NCBI GenBank assembly: GCA_902478605.1
Contig: CABSLQ010000013.1
Location: 1-51,625 of the forward strand
Length of the DNA stretch: 51,625 nucleotides
From: an uncultured Oscillospiraceae bacterium
GTDB taxonomy: Bacteria > Bacillota > Clostridia > Oscillospirales > Acutalibacteraceae
Direction of reading: 5' to 3'
The translations under genes and the position numbers were made by a program. Shown in pieces: positions 40,270 to 48,249 of the stretch (position 1 is its first letter; each line of letters starts with the position of its first letter). The notes beneath the pieces are model-generated. The model saw nothing but the letters and a program-made list of their open reading frames with translations, ran no database searches and was not told the origin of the DNA.

Positions 40270-41844
40270 TTGAAAAAAAACACCTTTATCAAGAACGCCT
40301 TCATCATGACGGCGACTGCCCTGCTGCTGCGTACCATCGGCATCTTTTTCCGCATTTACATGTCCAACAAAATCGGCGCGGAAGGCATGGGCCTTTACCA
40401 ACTGATCTTTTCCATCTATGTGCTCGGCGCCACCTTTGCCAGCACAGGCATCTGCACCGCCGTGACCCGCCTGGTCACCGACGAGCTGGTGTGCGGCAGC
40501 AAAAAATCGGTGCGCGGCATTCTGCGCAAGGCGATCCTGCTGAGCGTCTGCATCGGCGTGGTCTCGGCGCTGCTCATCTTTTTTGGTGCCGAACCCATCA
40601 GCCGGTACTGGCTCAAGGACATGCGCGCCGTGCCTGCCCTCAAGGTACTGTGCTTCAGCCTGCCATCCATGGGGGTGTCCTCCTGTCTGCGCGGGTATTT
40701 CATCGCGCGCCGCAAGGCGGCCTCCCCCTCCCGCGCCCAGATTTTTGAGCAGATTGTGCGTATCGCGGTGGTGGTGTTTCTCATCGATCGGTTCGCGGTG
40801 CTGGGCCTGACCTTTGCCTGCGCGGCGGTGCTGGTGGGCGATACCGTGGCGGAAATTGCCTCCTGCACTTATCTGGCCATCGGCTATCTGCGCGACCGCC
40901 GCCGGGTAGAGACCCCCGAGGCACCTCCGCAGAAAGGAAAGCACGGCGTGATGTACCGCCTGCTCGCCATTGCCGGCCCCATCACGGCGGGCCGGTATCT
41001 GAACACCATCCTGCGCACCATCGAAAACATTCTCGTGCCCCAGTCCCTCGAAAAGTTCACCAAATCCAAGGAGACGGCGCTTTCCTCCTTCGGCGCCCTC
41101 AAGGGCATGGCCATGCCGCTGCTCTTCTTTCCGTCCTCGTTTCTCAATTCGCTTTCCACCCTGCTGATTCCCGAAATTTCGGAGGCCAACGCCCTGCACC
41201 AGCAGGGAAAGGTCAACCGCGCCGTCGGGCTGACACTGCACATCACCCTGCTGTCCTCCATTCTGCTCAGCGGGCTGTTCACCCTCTTCGCCAATCCGCT
41301 TGGCCATGTGATTTACGGCAGCGACGAGGTGGGGTTTCTCCTGCAGGTGCTCGCCCCGCTGATGCCCATCATGTATGTGGAAAGCGTGGTCGACGGCATG
41401 CTCAAGGGCCTTAACCAGCAGGTCAGCTCTCTGAAATACATGCTGCTCGATTCCAGCTCGCGCATCGTGATGATCTTCTTCCTCGTACCGGCGCGCGGCA
41501 TGGAGGGCTTCCTTTTCATCATGGTGGTGAGCAACCTGCTCACCTGCTTCCTCAACACCCACCGCCTGCTCACCGTCACCGGCATGAAGCTGCAGTGGGG
41601 CCGCTGGATTATCAAGCCGGTACTCGCCATGGGGGTCGCGGCGGCGTTCACCCTGCTGCTCATGAAGCCGCTGCCGACGAGCGGCCTGCCCGAACTGGCG
41701 GTGCTGATTGTGGGGAGCCTTATCAGCGGTGCCATCTACTGCGTCCTGCTCCCCCTGCTCGGCTGCATCACGCGGGAGGAACTGCGCCAGCTGCGTCCCC
41801 GCCGTTCGCCGTCTCCGCCCAGCGAAGCGCGTAGCGATTGGTGA
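40270..41844 (+). CDS. SpoVB-like oligosaccharide flippase (MOP superfamily)
   Basis: A 524-aa transporter with about 14 membrane helices, of the SpoVB/MurJ-like polysaccharide-transporter branch that flips lipid-linked sugars. The N-terminus NAFIMTATALLLRTIGIFFR and IYMSNKIGAEGMGLYQLIFS are typical of SpoVB. SLPSMGVSSCLRGYFIARRK and PLLFFPSSFLNSLSTLLIPEIS are further matches. The start appears to be TTG 40270, with GGGAG 8 nt upstream; the frame upstream runs through the terminator. Its last 77 bp overlap the 3' end of the opposite radical SAM gene. SpoVB is needed for spore cortex in Bacillus, but vegetative members exist, so the role here stays open. Confidence 0.88.
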   Translation: MKKNTFIKNAFIMTATALLLRTIGIFFRIYMSNKIGAEGMGLYQLIFSIYVLGATFASTGICTAVTRLVTDELVCGSKKSVRGILRKAILLSVCIGVVSALLIFFGAEPISRYWLKDMRAVPALKVLCFSLPSMGVSSCLRGYFIARRKAASPSRAQIFEQIVRIAVVVFLIDRFAVLGLTFACAAVLVGDTVAEIASCTYLAIGYLRDRRRVETPEAPPQKGKHGVMYRLLAIAGPITAGRYLNTILRTIENILVPQSLEKFTKSKETALSSFGALKGMAMPLLFFPSSFLNSLSTLLIPEISEANALHQQGKVNRAVGLTLHITLLSSILLSGLFTLFANPLGHVIYGSDEVGFLLQVLAPLMPIMYVESVVDGMLKGLNQQVSSLKYMLLDSSSRIVMIFFLVPARGMEGFLFIMVVSNLLTCFLNTHRLLTVTGMKLQWGRWIIKPVLAMGVAAAFTLLLMKPLPTSGLPELAVLIVGSLISGAIYCVLLPLLGCITREELRQLRPRRSPSPPSEARSDW

Positions 41845-43477
41845 TCGGATCGCGCTCGCCATATTCCGCAACAACCGCCCGTTCTCCCAGGCTGTACAGA
41901 ATGGCAACGCCGCGGCGCGCCCCTTTGGGGCCCTGTGCCGCCAGAACACGCTTGATACGGCCGAGCCGCTTATCCTCCACATGCAGGCAGGGAGGCAGGC
42001 GTCCCACCCCGCTGCTTGCCAGGCTGTCGCACGCCATCACATCGCGCAGACGCGCCGTCTCCACGCCGGGCAGCGTGCGGAAATAGTCCTGCACAAGCGC
42101 TGTATACGCATCGAGGGCCATGCCGGCCGTCTGTACGCCATGGGTATGCAGATAAGATGCCAGTCCGTTGAACAGCGCGAAGGGGCGCAAGCCGGTCTGC
42201 CCGAGCACATAGGCAAGCGTCAGACGGAACCGGCCGCTGTTGTACAGCCGTTCAAGCGCATCTTCAAGCCGGTGCAGCCGCGCCAAATCGTCTTCGTCCA
42301 TCCAGGGACAGCCCTTCACTTCATAAGGCGGGATATCCGCATACCGATAGCCGTATGCCGCCGCCTCACGCCGCAGGCGCGATCCGTGCAGCAGCTTGAG
42401 AAACCCGAGCTGCAGCATATGCGGCTGCAGGGCATAGGCCTTGTCGAAGGAATGGGCGAACTGCTCCAGGTTTTCGTGCGGCAGGCCGGCGATCAAATCG
42501 ATATGCACGTGCACATTGCCCGGCGCGATCAGCCGCTGCAGATTGCCGCACAGCTTATCGAGATCGGTGCGTCGCGTCACCGCCTCCAGCGTGGGAGCGT
42601 GGAAGCTCTGCAGGCCCGCTTCCAGCTGAAACAGGCCCGCGGGCGCGCCGTTCAGCAGCCCGATGGTGTCCTCATCGAACAGATCTGCCGCCACCTCAAA
42701 GTGAAACCGCACCGAGGCGGGAAAGCTTCTCCCTCTTTGCTCGAGAATAAACCGGATAAGCTCATAGGCCCGCCCCGGATGGCAGTTGAAGGTGCGATCC
42801 ACCAGCTTGACCGTCTGAACCCCGGCGTTCGCCAGCAGCAGAAGCTCTTTCTTGGCGCGTTCGAGTCCGAAGAAGCGCACGCTGTCCTCCCGGCCCGACA
42901 GGCAGAAGCCGCAGGAAAAAGGGCAGCCGCGCGAGGTTTCCAGATAGGCGATACGCCCGTGCAGCGCCGCAAGATATGCCGGCGTGTAGGGCGAAGGCGG
43001 CTCGGGCTCCGGCGCGGCAGGCGGCGTGCAGAGTATGTGACCGCTCTCCCCGCGGCAGCAAAGGCCCGGTATGCCGGCGAGCGGTTTTCCGGCTGCCAAA
43101 CGGTCCAGCAGCAGGGCAAAGGGCCGCTCCCCCTCCCCTGTCTGGACGGCGGTCACCTCCGGAAATGCCTCCAGCACCGCGGACGCACGGAAGGAAACCT
43201 CCGGTCCGCCGAGCACAATGGCCGCCTTCCCCGCCAATCGCGGCAGCAGGCGTTCAAGAAACCGCCAGTTCCAGATATAGCAGCAGAAGGCCAGCACATC
43301 CGCCTTTTCCGCCAGCAGGCGCGCGATCACGTCCTCCTCCGGCTGGTTGACCGTAGCCTCGAGCACGAGGATCTCCTGCGGCCGCGTACACCAGGCATCG
43401 GCCGCAGCCTTCAGGCACCACGGCGCCAGCGCAGAATGCACATATTGGGAATTGAGCGCGCAAACGACGGTTTTCAT
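41768..43477 (-). CDS. B12-binding radical SAM protein (DUF4080 type)
   Basis: A 569-aa protein with an N-terminal cobalamin-binding-like domain (1-140: KTVVCALNSQYVHSALAPWC; ADVLAFCCYIWNW; IVLGGPEVSFRA; VTAVQTGEGERPF), a radical SAM domain with C185, C189, C192 in RGCPFSCGFCLSG, and a C-terminal DUF4080-like region. Related proteins are widespread in Clostridia, but no substrate is known to me. ATG 43477 follows GAGGAGGG; a GTG 6 nt upstream is less likely. The 3' end overlaps the flippase gene by 77 bp. It follows rarA on the same strand, past two hairpins. Confidence 0.85.
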   Translation of the reverse strand: MKTVVCALNSQYVHSALAPWCLKAAADAWCTRPQEILVLEATVNQPEEDVIARLLAEKADVLAFCCYIWNWRFLERLLPRLAGKAAIVLGGPEVSFRASAVLEAFPEVTAVQTGEGERPFALLLDRLAAGKPLAGIPGLCCRGESGHILCTPPAAPEPEPPSPYTPAYLAALHGRIAYLETSRGCPFSCGFCLSGREDSVRFFGLERAKKELLLLANAGVQTVKLVDRTFNCHPGRAYELIRFILEQRGRSFPASVRFHFEVAADLFDEDTIGLLNGAPAGLFQLEAGLQSFHAPTLEAVTRRTDLDKLCGNLQRLIAPGNVHVHIDLIAGLPHENLEQFAHSFDKAYALQPHMLQLGFLKLLHGSRLRREAAAYGYRYADIPPYEVKGCPWMDEDDLARLHRLEDALERLYNSGRFRLTLAYVLGQTGLRPFALFNGLASYLHTHGVQTAGMALDAYTALVQDYFRTLPGVETARLRDVMACDSLASSGVGRLPPCLHVEDKRLGRIKRVLAAQGPKGARRGVAILYSLGERAVVAEYGERDPITNRYALRWAETANGGDAAGAVPPA

Positions 43478-43497
43478 GAACACCCTCCTCGGATAAA

Positions 43498-43531
43498 GGC
43501 GCGCTGCAAACCTCGGATTGTGCAGCGCGCC
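43498..43531 (-). terminator. Hairpin upstream of the B12-radical SAM gene
   Basis: A perfect 11-bp stem GGCGCGCTGCA (43498-43508 with 43521-43531) and a 12-nt loop, followed on the minus strand by TTTATCC. It is the second of two hairpins after rarA; the T run is weak. Confidence 0.55.
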
Positions 43532-43539
43532 CCTTGATA

Positions 43540-43576
43540 AGCACGGAAGAGCCGGGCCAACGGCTCTGTCCGTGCT
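43540..43576 (-). terminator. Hairpin after rarA
   Basis: AGCACGGA and AGAGCCG (43540-43554) pair with 43561-43576 with one bulged base, starting 3 bp past the rarA stop. No T run follows on the minus strand, so it may protect the mRNA end or work with the next hairpin. Confidence 0.55.
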
Positions 43577-43579
43577 CCT

Positions 43580-44851
43580 TTATTTTTTCCCCTTTATGGC
43601 GTCCCAGTAGGCTTTGTACGCCTGCTCATTTTTGTTATTCCCCGGGACATAATAGGTGACGCCGGCCAGCGCATCGGGCAGATACTGCTGCGGCAGCCAG
43701 CCGTTCGGCGCGTCGTGCGGGTTGCGGTAAAACTGTCCTTTGACGGCGGCGTCCGCCCCATCGAAATGCTTGTTTTGGAGCTGACGCGGGATGGGACCGG
43801 TTTTACCCGCCTGCACGTCGGCCATGGCGGCCTGAATCGCGTCATGGGCGGCGGCCGACTTGGGTGCCTGACAGACGAGCACCACCGCGTCAGCCAGCGG
43901 GATGCACGCTTCCGGCAGGCCGATCTGCATGGCCGCGTCCACCGCCGCCTTGACGATGGGGATGATCATGGGATAGGCCAGGCCCACGTCCTCGCACGCG
44001 GTCACAAGAAGCCGCCGGCAGGCCGAGGGCAGATCCCCCGCCTCGAGCAGCCGGGCCAGATAATGCAGCGCCGCGTCCGGGTCGGAGCCACGCATCGACT
44101 TCTGGTAGGCGGAAATGATGTCGTAATGCTCGTCCCCTTCCCGGTCATAGCGCAGGGCGCTTTTCTGGGCGAGCTGCCGCGCGAGCTCCAGGGTGATGAG
44201 ACGGCCGCCGTCCGCCCCGGGCGGCGCAGCAAGCACGCACATCTCCACCGCGTTCAGCGCCTTGCGCACATCGCCGCCGCAGGCCGCCGCGATGTAGGCC
44301 GCCACCCCCTCTTGAGTGCGGATCGGCGTCTCCTGCTCCGCCTGCAGAAAGGCGAAGCCCCGTTCCACTGCCCGCACCGCCTCCTCCGGCTCTACCGCCT
44401 TGAATTCAAAGACGGTGCAGCGGCTGAGCACCGCGTTGTACACGTAAAAATAGGGATTCTCGGTTGTGGAAGCAATGAGAGTGATCTGCCCGTTCTCGAT
44501 GAACTCGAGCAGCGACTGCTGCTGCTTTTTATTAAAATACTGGATCTCGTCCAGATAAAGCAGAATGCCGTTCCGCCCGGCGAGGGTGTCCACCTCCTCC
44601 ACTACTGCCCGGATGTCCGCCGTGGAGGCATTGGTTCCGTTGAGCCGGTGCAGGCGCATATCCGCCTGCTTCGCGATGATGCGGGCCACGGTGGTCTTGC
44701 CCACGCCGGAGGGACCGTAAAATATCAGGTTGGGGATGCGCCCGCCATCCAGAATAGCCCGTAGGGCCCGTCCCGGCGCGAGCAGATGCCGCTGCCCCAC
44801 CACGTCATCCAGCGTTTGCGGCCGCATGCGGTCCGCCAAAGGTGCCGCCAT
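43580..44851 (-). CDS. rarA: Replication-associated recombination protein RarA (MgsA)
   Basis: A 423-aa AAA+ ATPase of the RarA/MgsA/WRNIP1 family that acts at stalled replication forks. It begins LADRMRPQTLDDVVGQRHLL. Walker A is GPSGVGKTT (46-54), Walker B LYLDEIQYF (D101, E102), sensor 1 ASTTENPYF. The C-terminal tetramer domain includes YDIISAYQKSMRGSDPDAAL, CEDVGLAYPM and GLPEACIPLADAVV, a signature of RarA versus clamp loaders. ATG 44851 follows GGAGGAGAG; an upstream in-frame start would place the N-terminus inside the preceding terminator. Confidence 0.95.
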   Translation of the reverse strand: MAAPLADRMRPQTLDDVVGQRHLLAPGRALRAILDGGRIPNLIFYGPSGVGKTTVARIIAKQADMRLHRLNGTNASTADIRAVVEEVDTLAGRNGILLYLDEIQYFNKKQQQSLLEFIENGQITLIASTTENPYFYVYNAVLSRCTVFEFKAVEPEEAVRAVERGFAFLQAEQETPIRTQEGVAAYIAAACGGDVRKALNAVEMCVLAAPPGADGGRLITLELARQLAQKSALRYDREGDEHYDIISAYQKSMRGSDPDAALHYLARLLEAGDLPSACRRLLVTACEDVGLAYPMIIPIVKAAVDAAMQIGLPEACIPLADAVVLVCQAPKSAAAHDAIQAAMADVQAGKTGPIPRQLQNKHFDGADAAVKGQFYRNPHDAPNGWLPQQYLPDALAGVTYYVPGNNKNEQAYKAYWDAIKGKK

Positions 44852-44870
44852 CCTCTCTCCTCCTTGAATC

Positions 44871-44904
44871 AAAGCGGGTAAAGCCATTTGGCTTTACCCG
44901 CTTT
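44871..44904 (-). terminator. Terminator of glyA
   Basis: A perfect 15-bp stem (44871-44885 with 44890-44904) and a 4-nt loop between glyA and rarA, with T-rich end on the minus strand. Confidence 0.85.
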
Positions 44905-44923
44905 AGCCTGTTCAGTCCTTCGC

Positions 44924-46174
44924 TCAATACAGCGGATACCGGGCGCACAGCGCCGATACACCGGCGCGCACCGCATCCGCGCGGCCTTCAAAGTCGGTCA
45001 CCACGTCCGCAATATACCCTGCGATTTCGTCCATGTCCGCTTCCACAAGACCGCGGCTGGTTACAGCCGGGGTGCCAATGCGGATACCGCTGGTCACAAA
45101 GGGAGAAAGCGGTTCGTTGGGGATGGTGTTCTTGTTGACCGTGATGAACACCTCGTCGAGGCGATGCTCCAGCTCTTTGCCCGTGATGCCCGTCTCGCGC
45201 AGATCCATGAGCATCAGGTGGTTGTCCGTGCCGCCGGACACCAGCTTGAGCCCGCGGGAAAGCAGGCCGGCAGCCAGCGCCTTGGCGTTTTTGCAGATCT
45301 GATCCTGATAGGTCTTGAAAGCGGGGGTCATGGCCTCGCCGAAGCAGACCGCCTTCGCCGCGATGATATGCATCAGCGGGCCGCCCTGCGAACCGGGGAA
45401 CACCGCCTTGTCAATCGCCTTGGCATATTCCTCCCGGCAGAGAATCATGCCGCCGCGCGGGCCGCGCAGTGTTTTGTGGGTGGTGGTGGTCACCACGTCG
45501 CAGTAGGGCACCGGGTTCATGTGGTTGCCCGTGGCGACCAGGCCCGCGATATGCGCCATATCCGCCATCAGCTTGGCGCCGCAGGCGTCCGCGATTTCGC
45601 GCAGCAGGTCGAACCGAATCTCCCGGCAATAGGCCGACGCGCCCGCCACGATGAGCTTCGGCTTCACCTCAAGCGCCAGCGCCTTCACCTTGTCGTAATC
45701 GATGCGGCCGGTTTCCTCGTCCACGCCGTAGGGCACGAAGTTGTACAGCTTGCCCGAGAAATTGACAGGCGATCCATGGGTCAGGTGGCCGCCGTGGGCG
45801 AGATTCATGCCCAGCACAGTGTCACCCGGCTCGATCAGGGCAAAATACGCCGCCTGGTTCGCCTGGGCGCCCGAATGGGGCTGCACATTGGCGTGATCGG
45901 CACCGAACAGCTTGCACGCGCGATCCCGCGCGATATTCTCCACCACGTCCACATCCTGGCAGCCGCCGTAATAACGCTTGCCCGGATAGCCTTCCGCGTA
46001 TTTATTGGTCAGCACGCTGCCCATGGCGGCCATGACCGCCGGCGACACGATGTTTTCCGAAGCGATGAGCTCGAGGTTGCGGCGCTGCCGCTGCAGCTCC
46101 TTATCCATGGCCTGGCCGACCTCGGGATCCACACGGCTGACAAATCCGATGGTATCCAGCATATCTGCGTACAT
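44924..46174 (-). CDS. glyA: Serine hydroxymethyltransferase
   Basis: GlyA (416 aa) interconverts serine and glycine with tetrahydrofolate, feeding one-carbon metabolism. ELIASENIVSPAVMAAMGSVL near residue 35, GYPGKRYYGGCQDVD, VQPHSGAQANQAAYFAL, GMNLAHGGHLTHGSPVNFSG and the PLP lysine K234 in TTTTHKTLRGPRGG are all standard. GIRIGTPAVTSRG closes the set. ATG 46174 follows AAAGGGGAT. It has its own promoter and terminator. Confidence 0.97.
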   Translation of the reverse strand: MYADMLDTIGFVSRVDPEVGQAMDKELQRQRRNLELIASENIVSPAVMAAMGSVLTNKYAEGYPGKRYYGGCQDVDVVENIARDRACKLFGADHANVQPHSGAQANQAAYFALIEPGDTVLGMNLAHGGHLTHGSPVNFSGKLYNFVPYGVDEETGRIDYDKVKALALEVKPKLIVAGASAYCREIRFDLLREIADACGAKLMADMAHIAGLVATGNHMNPVPYCDVVTTTTHKTLRGPRGGMILCREEYAKAIDKAVFPGSQGGPLMHIIAAKAVCFGEAMTPAFKTYQDQICKNAKALAAGLLSRGLKLVSGGTDNHLMLMDLRETGITGKELEHRLDEVFITVNKNTIPNEPLSPFVTSGIRIGTPAVTSRGLVEADMDEIAGYIADVVTDFEGRADAVRAGVSALCARYPLY

Positions 46175-46209
46175 ACTGCTATCCCCTTTTTACACAATGA
46201 TAGAACTAT

Positions 46210-46237
46210 ATTATCACGTATCCCCCCCGGCGCGCAA
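46210..46237 (-). promoter_or_regulatory. Probable glyA promoter
   Basis: TTGCGC (46237-46232), 16-bp spacer, GATAAT (46215-46210) on the minus strand, 35 bp before glyA. Confidence 0.55.
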
Positions 46238-46284
46238 GGCCCCCGGACCACTTTTCCCTAAATTTGTCGCCGAAACGTTCCGGT

Positions 46285-46313
46285 TTGACAGACGATCCCT
46301 GTCATGTTACACT
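46285..46313 (+). promoter_or_regulatory. Promoter of nth
   Basis: Perfect TTGACA (46285-46290), 17-bp spacer, TACACT (46308-46313). Confidence 0.75.
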
Positions 46314-46357
46314 GGTCTTGACAGTATTCGACACTGGGAAAGGCCGTGAATTGTTAT

Positions 46358-47074
46358 ATGAGAAAAAAAGAACGCGCTCTTTTTGCCATTCAGAAGCTTA
46401 CCGAGCGGTACCCCGACGCCATCTGCTCGCTGACCTATACCGATCCGCTGCAGCTGCTCATCGCCACCCGCCTGTCGGCCCAGTGCACCGACGCGCGGGT
46501 CAACATGGTGACGCCCGCCCTGTTTGAACGGTTTCCGACGCTGGATGCCTTCGCCGACGCCTCCACGGACGAAGTGGGCGAGTATATCCGCTCCTGCGGC
46601 CTGTACAAGACCAAGGCGCGGGATATCGTCGCCATGGCGAACATGCTGCGCGACGAGTTCGGCGGCGTCATTCCCGACACGGTGGAAGAGCTGGTCAAGC
46701 TGCCCGGCGTAGGGCGCAAGACGGCCAACCTCGTGGCGGGCGACATCTACGGCCGGCCGGCCGTGGTGGCCGACACCCACTGCATCCGCATTTCCAACCG
46801 GCTCGGCCTGTGCGACACCAAGGATCCGTATAAAGTGGAGCTGCAGCTGAAAAAGCTGCTGCCCCCCGAAGAGAGCAACAGCTTTTGTCATCGTCTGGTA
46901 TTGTTTGGCCGGGACGTGTGCAGCGCGCGGTCGCCCCGCTGCGCCGTCTGTCCGCTGCAGGAGGTGTGCCCCTCCTGCGAGGCGATCACTCCTCCACCGG
47001 CCGCCGGCGGCGAAGCCGCCCCGTCTCCAAAAAAGAAAGCAGCCAGCGGTAAACCGGCAGCGCCACAAGACTGA
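46358..47074 (+). CDS. nth: Endonuclease III
   Basis: Endonuclease III (238 aa from this ATG) is an Fe-S DNA glycosylase and AP lyase for oxidised pyrimidines. The helix-hairpin-helix is LPGVGRKTANLVAGDIYG with catalytic K121, and D139 lies in VVADTHCIRISNRLG. The [4Fe-4S] ligands are C188, C195, C198 and C204 in the exact C-X6-C-X2-C-X5-C spacing. A non-family tail of some 30 residues rich in Pro, Ala and Lys follows and overlaps the opposite gene by 89 bp. The start is uncertain: GTG 46346 is 2 nt after AAAGG, ATG 46358 is 14 nt after it. Confidence 0.93.
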   Translation: MRKKERALFAIQKLTERYPDAICSLTYTDPLQLLIATRLSAQCTDARVNMVTPALFERFPTLDAFADASTDEVGEYIRSCGLYKTKARDIVAMANMLRDEFGGVIPDTVEELVKLPGVGRKTANLVAGDIYGRPAVVADTHCIRISNRLGLCDTKDPYKVELQLKKLLPPEESNSFCHRLVLFGRDVCSARSPRCAVCPLQEVCPSCEAITPPPAAGGEAAPSPKKKAASGKPAAPQD

Positions 47075-47420
47075 GCAGGCCCCACAGCACGGTGTACAGC
47101 AGACAAACCTGCCCCATGACATTGAGCGGGAACCCGCTGTAATCCCATACGTTGAGCTGCAGCGCCAGATTGAACAGGCAGCCGCTGGCAAATTCCACCG
47201 CCGTGACCGCCGCCGCGCACAACGCGCAGCGCCCGAACAGCCCCCATTTGGCCAGGGCGGTGTGGATATACCCGATGATCTGAAAGCACAGGCCGCCTAC
47301 AATAAACATCGACCAGTGCGTATAGCCGCGCCATACAATCTCGATAAGATTATACAGCAGGCCGCCGATGATAAAAATCCCCGCACGGCAGCGGAGCTTC
47401 ACCCAGAAATGATTTTTCAT
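46986..47420 (-). CDS. Predicted membrane protein, CmpB/ABC-type-IV family
   Basis: A 144-aa protein with about four membrane helices, resembling the 'putative ABC transporter type IV' (CmpB, PF06541) family. The match is best at the end: FPLNVMGQVCLLYTVLWGLL. Others are IFIIGGLLYNLIEIVWRG and FASGCLFNLALQLNVWDYSG. Despite the family name no ATPase or transport role is shown. ATG 47420 is preceded by AAGGAA at 12 nt; a TTG at 47444 is the alternative. The last 89 bp lie antisense to the nth tail. Confidence 0.75.
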   Translation of the reverse strand: MKNHFWVKLRCRAGIFIIGGLLYNLIEIVWRGYTHWSMFIVGGLCFQIIGYIHTALAKWGLFGRCALCAAAVTAVEFASGCLFNLALQLNVWDYSGFPLNVMGQVCLLYTVLWGLLSLVALPVYRWLLSFLETGRLRRRRPVEE

Positions 47421-47502
47421 GCGCCGGTTCCATTCCTTTTTCAAGCGTTACGCTTCTAGTCTGTCCACGTCTGAAACGGGCGATACCATGAAAAATCTGC
47501 AT

Positions 47503-47554
47503 AAAAAACCGACCGAAAGGACAGCCCATTAGCTGTCTTTCCGATCGGTTTTTT
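47503..47554 (-). terminator. Terminator after the lipoprotein gene
   Basis: An imperfect long stem (AAAAAACCGA...ACAGC, 47503-47525, with 47532-47554) and T run on both sides. It lies 39 bp past the lipoprotein stop. Confidence 0.75.
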
Positions 47555-47592
47555 GTTTTAGAATGTCAAAACGCTGAAAAACGTATCCGCTG

Positions 47593-48081
47593 TCATCCCG
47601 GCGGTCGCGCCGTCGGTTCACCCCTCTGCATGAAGGCGGGAACCATGCGGTAGACTTCTGCGATATTTATCAGCTGCTGGTCGTAGGCCTCTTGCAAAAG
47701 GAGTACCGTGTTCCCCTTGACGGCGTAGAGGCCAAGCGGGCCGTTGTTCTTATAAAAGGTGTATCCGTCCAGCGTGAATAAAATGGTGGCGTTTGTTATG
47801 ATGGGAGCCGTATACTGGCAAATGGTCCAGCCGTTCGACATGCCGAGCAGCTGAATGCCGTCCAGTCTGGCTTCCTCCAGCCAGAGCGAGTCCGGATAAG
47901 GATACAGCTCCGTCAGATACGCCCGGAACGCCTCCTTGACCGCCTGCTTATCCATGGCCGGCACGGCGGTGGTTGTTGTCTGCGCAGCGGCTTCCGATTC
48001 CGGCGCGGCCATGCGGCTGCAGCCTGCTAAAACACCGCCTGCCAGCAGCAGGGCCGCCGCCAGAGATAACAGCCTTTTCAT
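47593..48081 (-). CDS. Small lipoprotein, unknown function
   Basis: I do not recognise this 162-aa protein. A signal peptide ends in the lipobox LAGC (C21). A Ala/Thr-rich linker follows, then a domain with AVKEAFRAYLTELYPYPDSL, GMSNGWTICQYTAPI, ATILFTLDGYTFYKNNGPLG and LYAVKGNTVLLLQEAYDQQL. The mixed alpha/beta pattern with a repeated beta hairpin might be a binding domain. ATG 48081 follows AAGGAGGT. It is monocistronic, with its own promoter and terminator. Confidence 0.75.
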   Translation of the reverse strand: MKRLLSLAAALLLAGGVLAGCSRMAAPESEAAAQTTTTAVPAMDKQAVKEAFRAYLTELYPYPDSLWLEEARLDGIQLLGMSNGWTICQYTAPIITNATILFTLDGYTFYKNNGPLGLYAVKGNTVLLLQEAYDQQLINIAEVYRMVPAFMQRGEPTARPPG

Positions 48082-48127
48082 TGTATACCTCCTTCCCATA
48101 ATGGAAATTATTCTTGAATTTAACTTT

Positions 48128-48156
48128 ATATTACAATTGATTATAGATTTTGTCAA
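48128..48156 (-). promoter_or_regulatory. Promoter of the lipoprotein gene
   Basis: Perfect TTGACA (48156-48151), 17-bp spacer, TAATAT (48133-48128), in a short AT-rich stretch. Confidence 0.75.
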
Positions 48157-48200
48157 TGTATTTTTAAATGAATGTGGATTTATTTTGTTATTTAATATAA

Positions 48201-48241
48201 AAAAGCAGCGGGAAAGACACATTGTCTTTCCCGCTGCTTTT
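48201..48241 (-). terminator. Terminator of rhaA
   Basis: A perfect 19-bp stem (48201-48219 with 48223-48241) with a 3-nt loop, starting 9 bp past the rhaA stop and ending in a T run on the minus strand. Confidence 0.92.
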
Positions 48242-48249
48242 ATCCGGCG

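Noticed and set aside
40165..41982. A 605-codon minus-strand frame opposite the flippase gene
   Set aside because: It is Gln/Glu/His-rich antisense sequence with no recognisable domain; the plus-strand gene is a clear membrane transporter.
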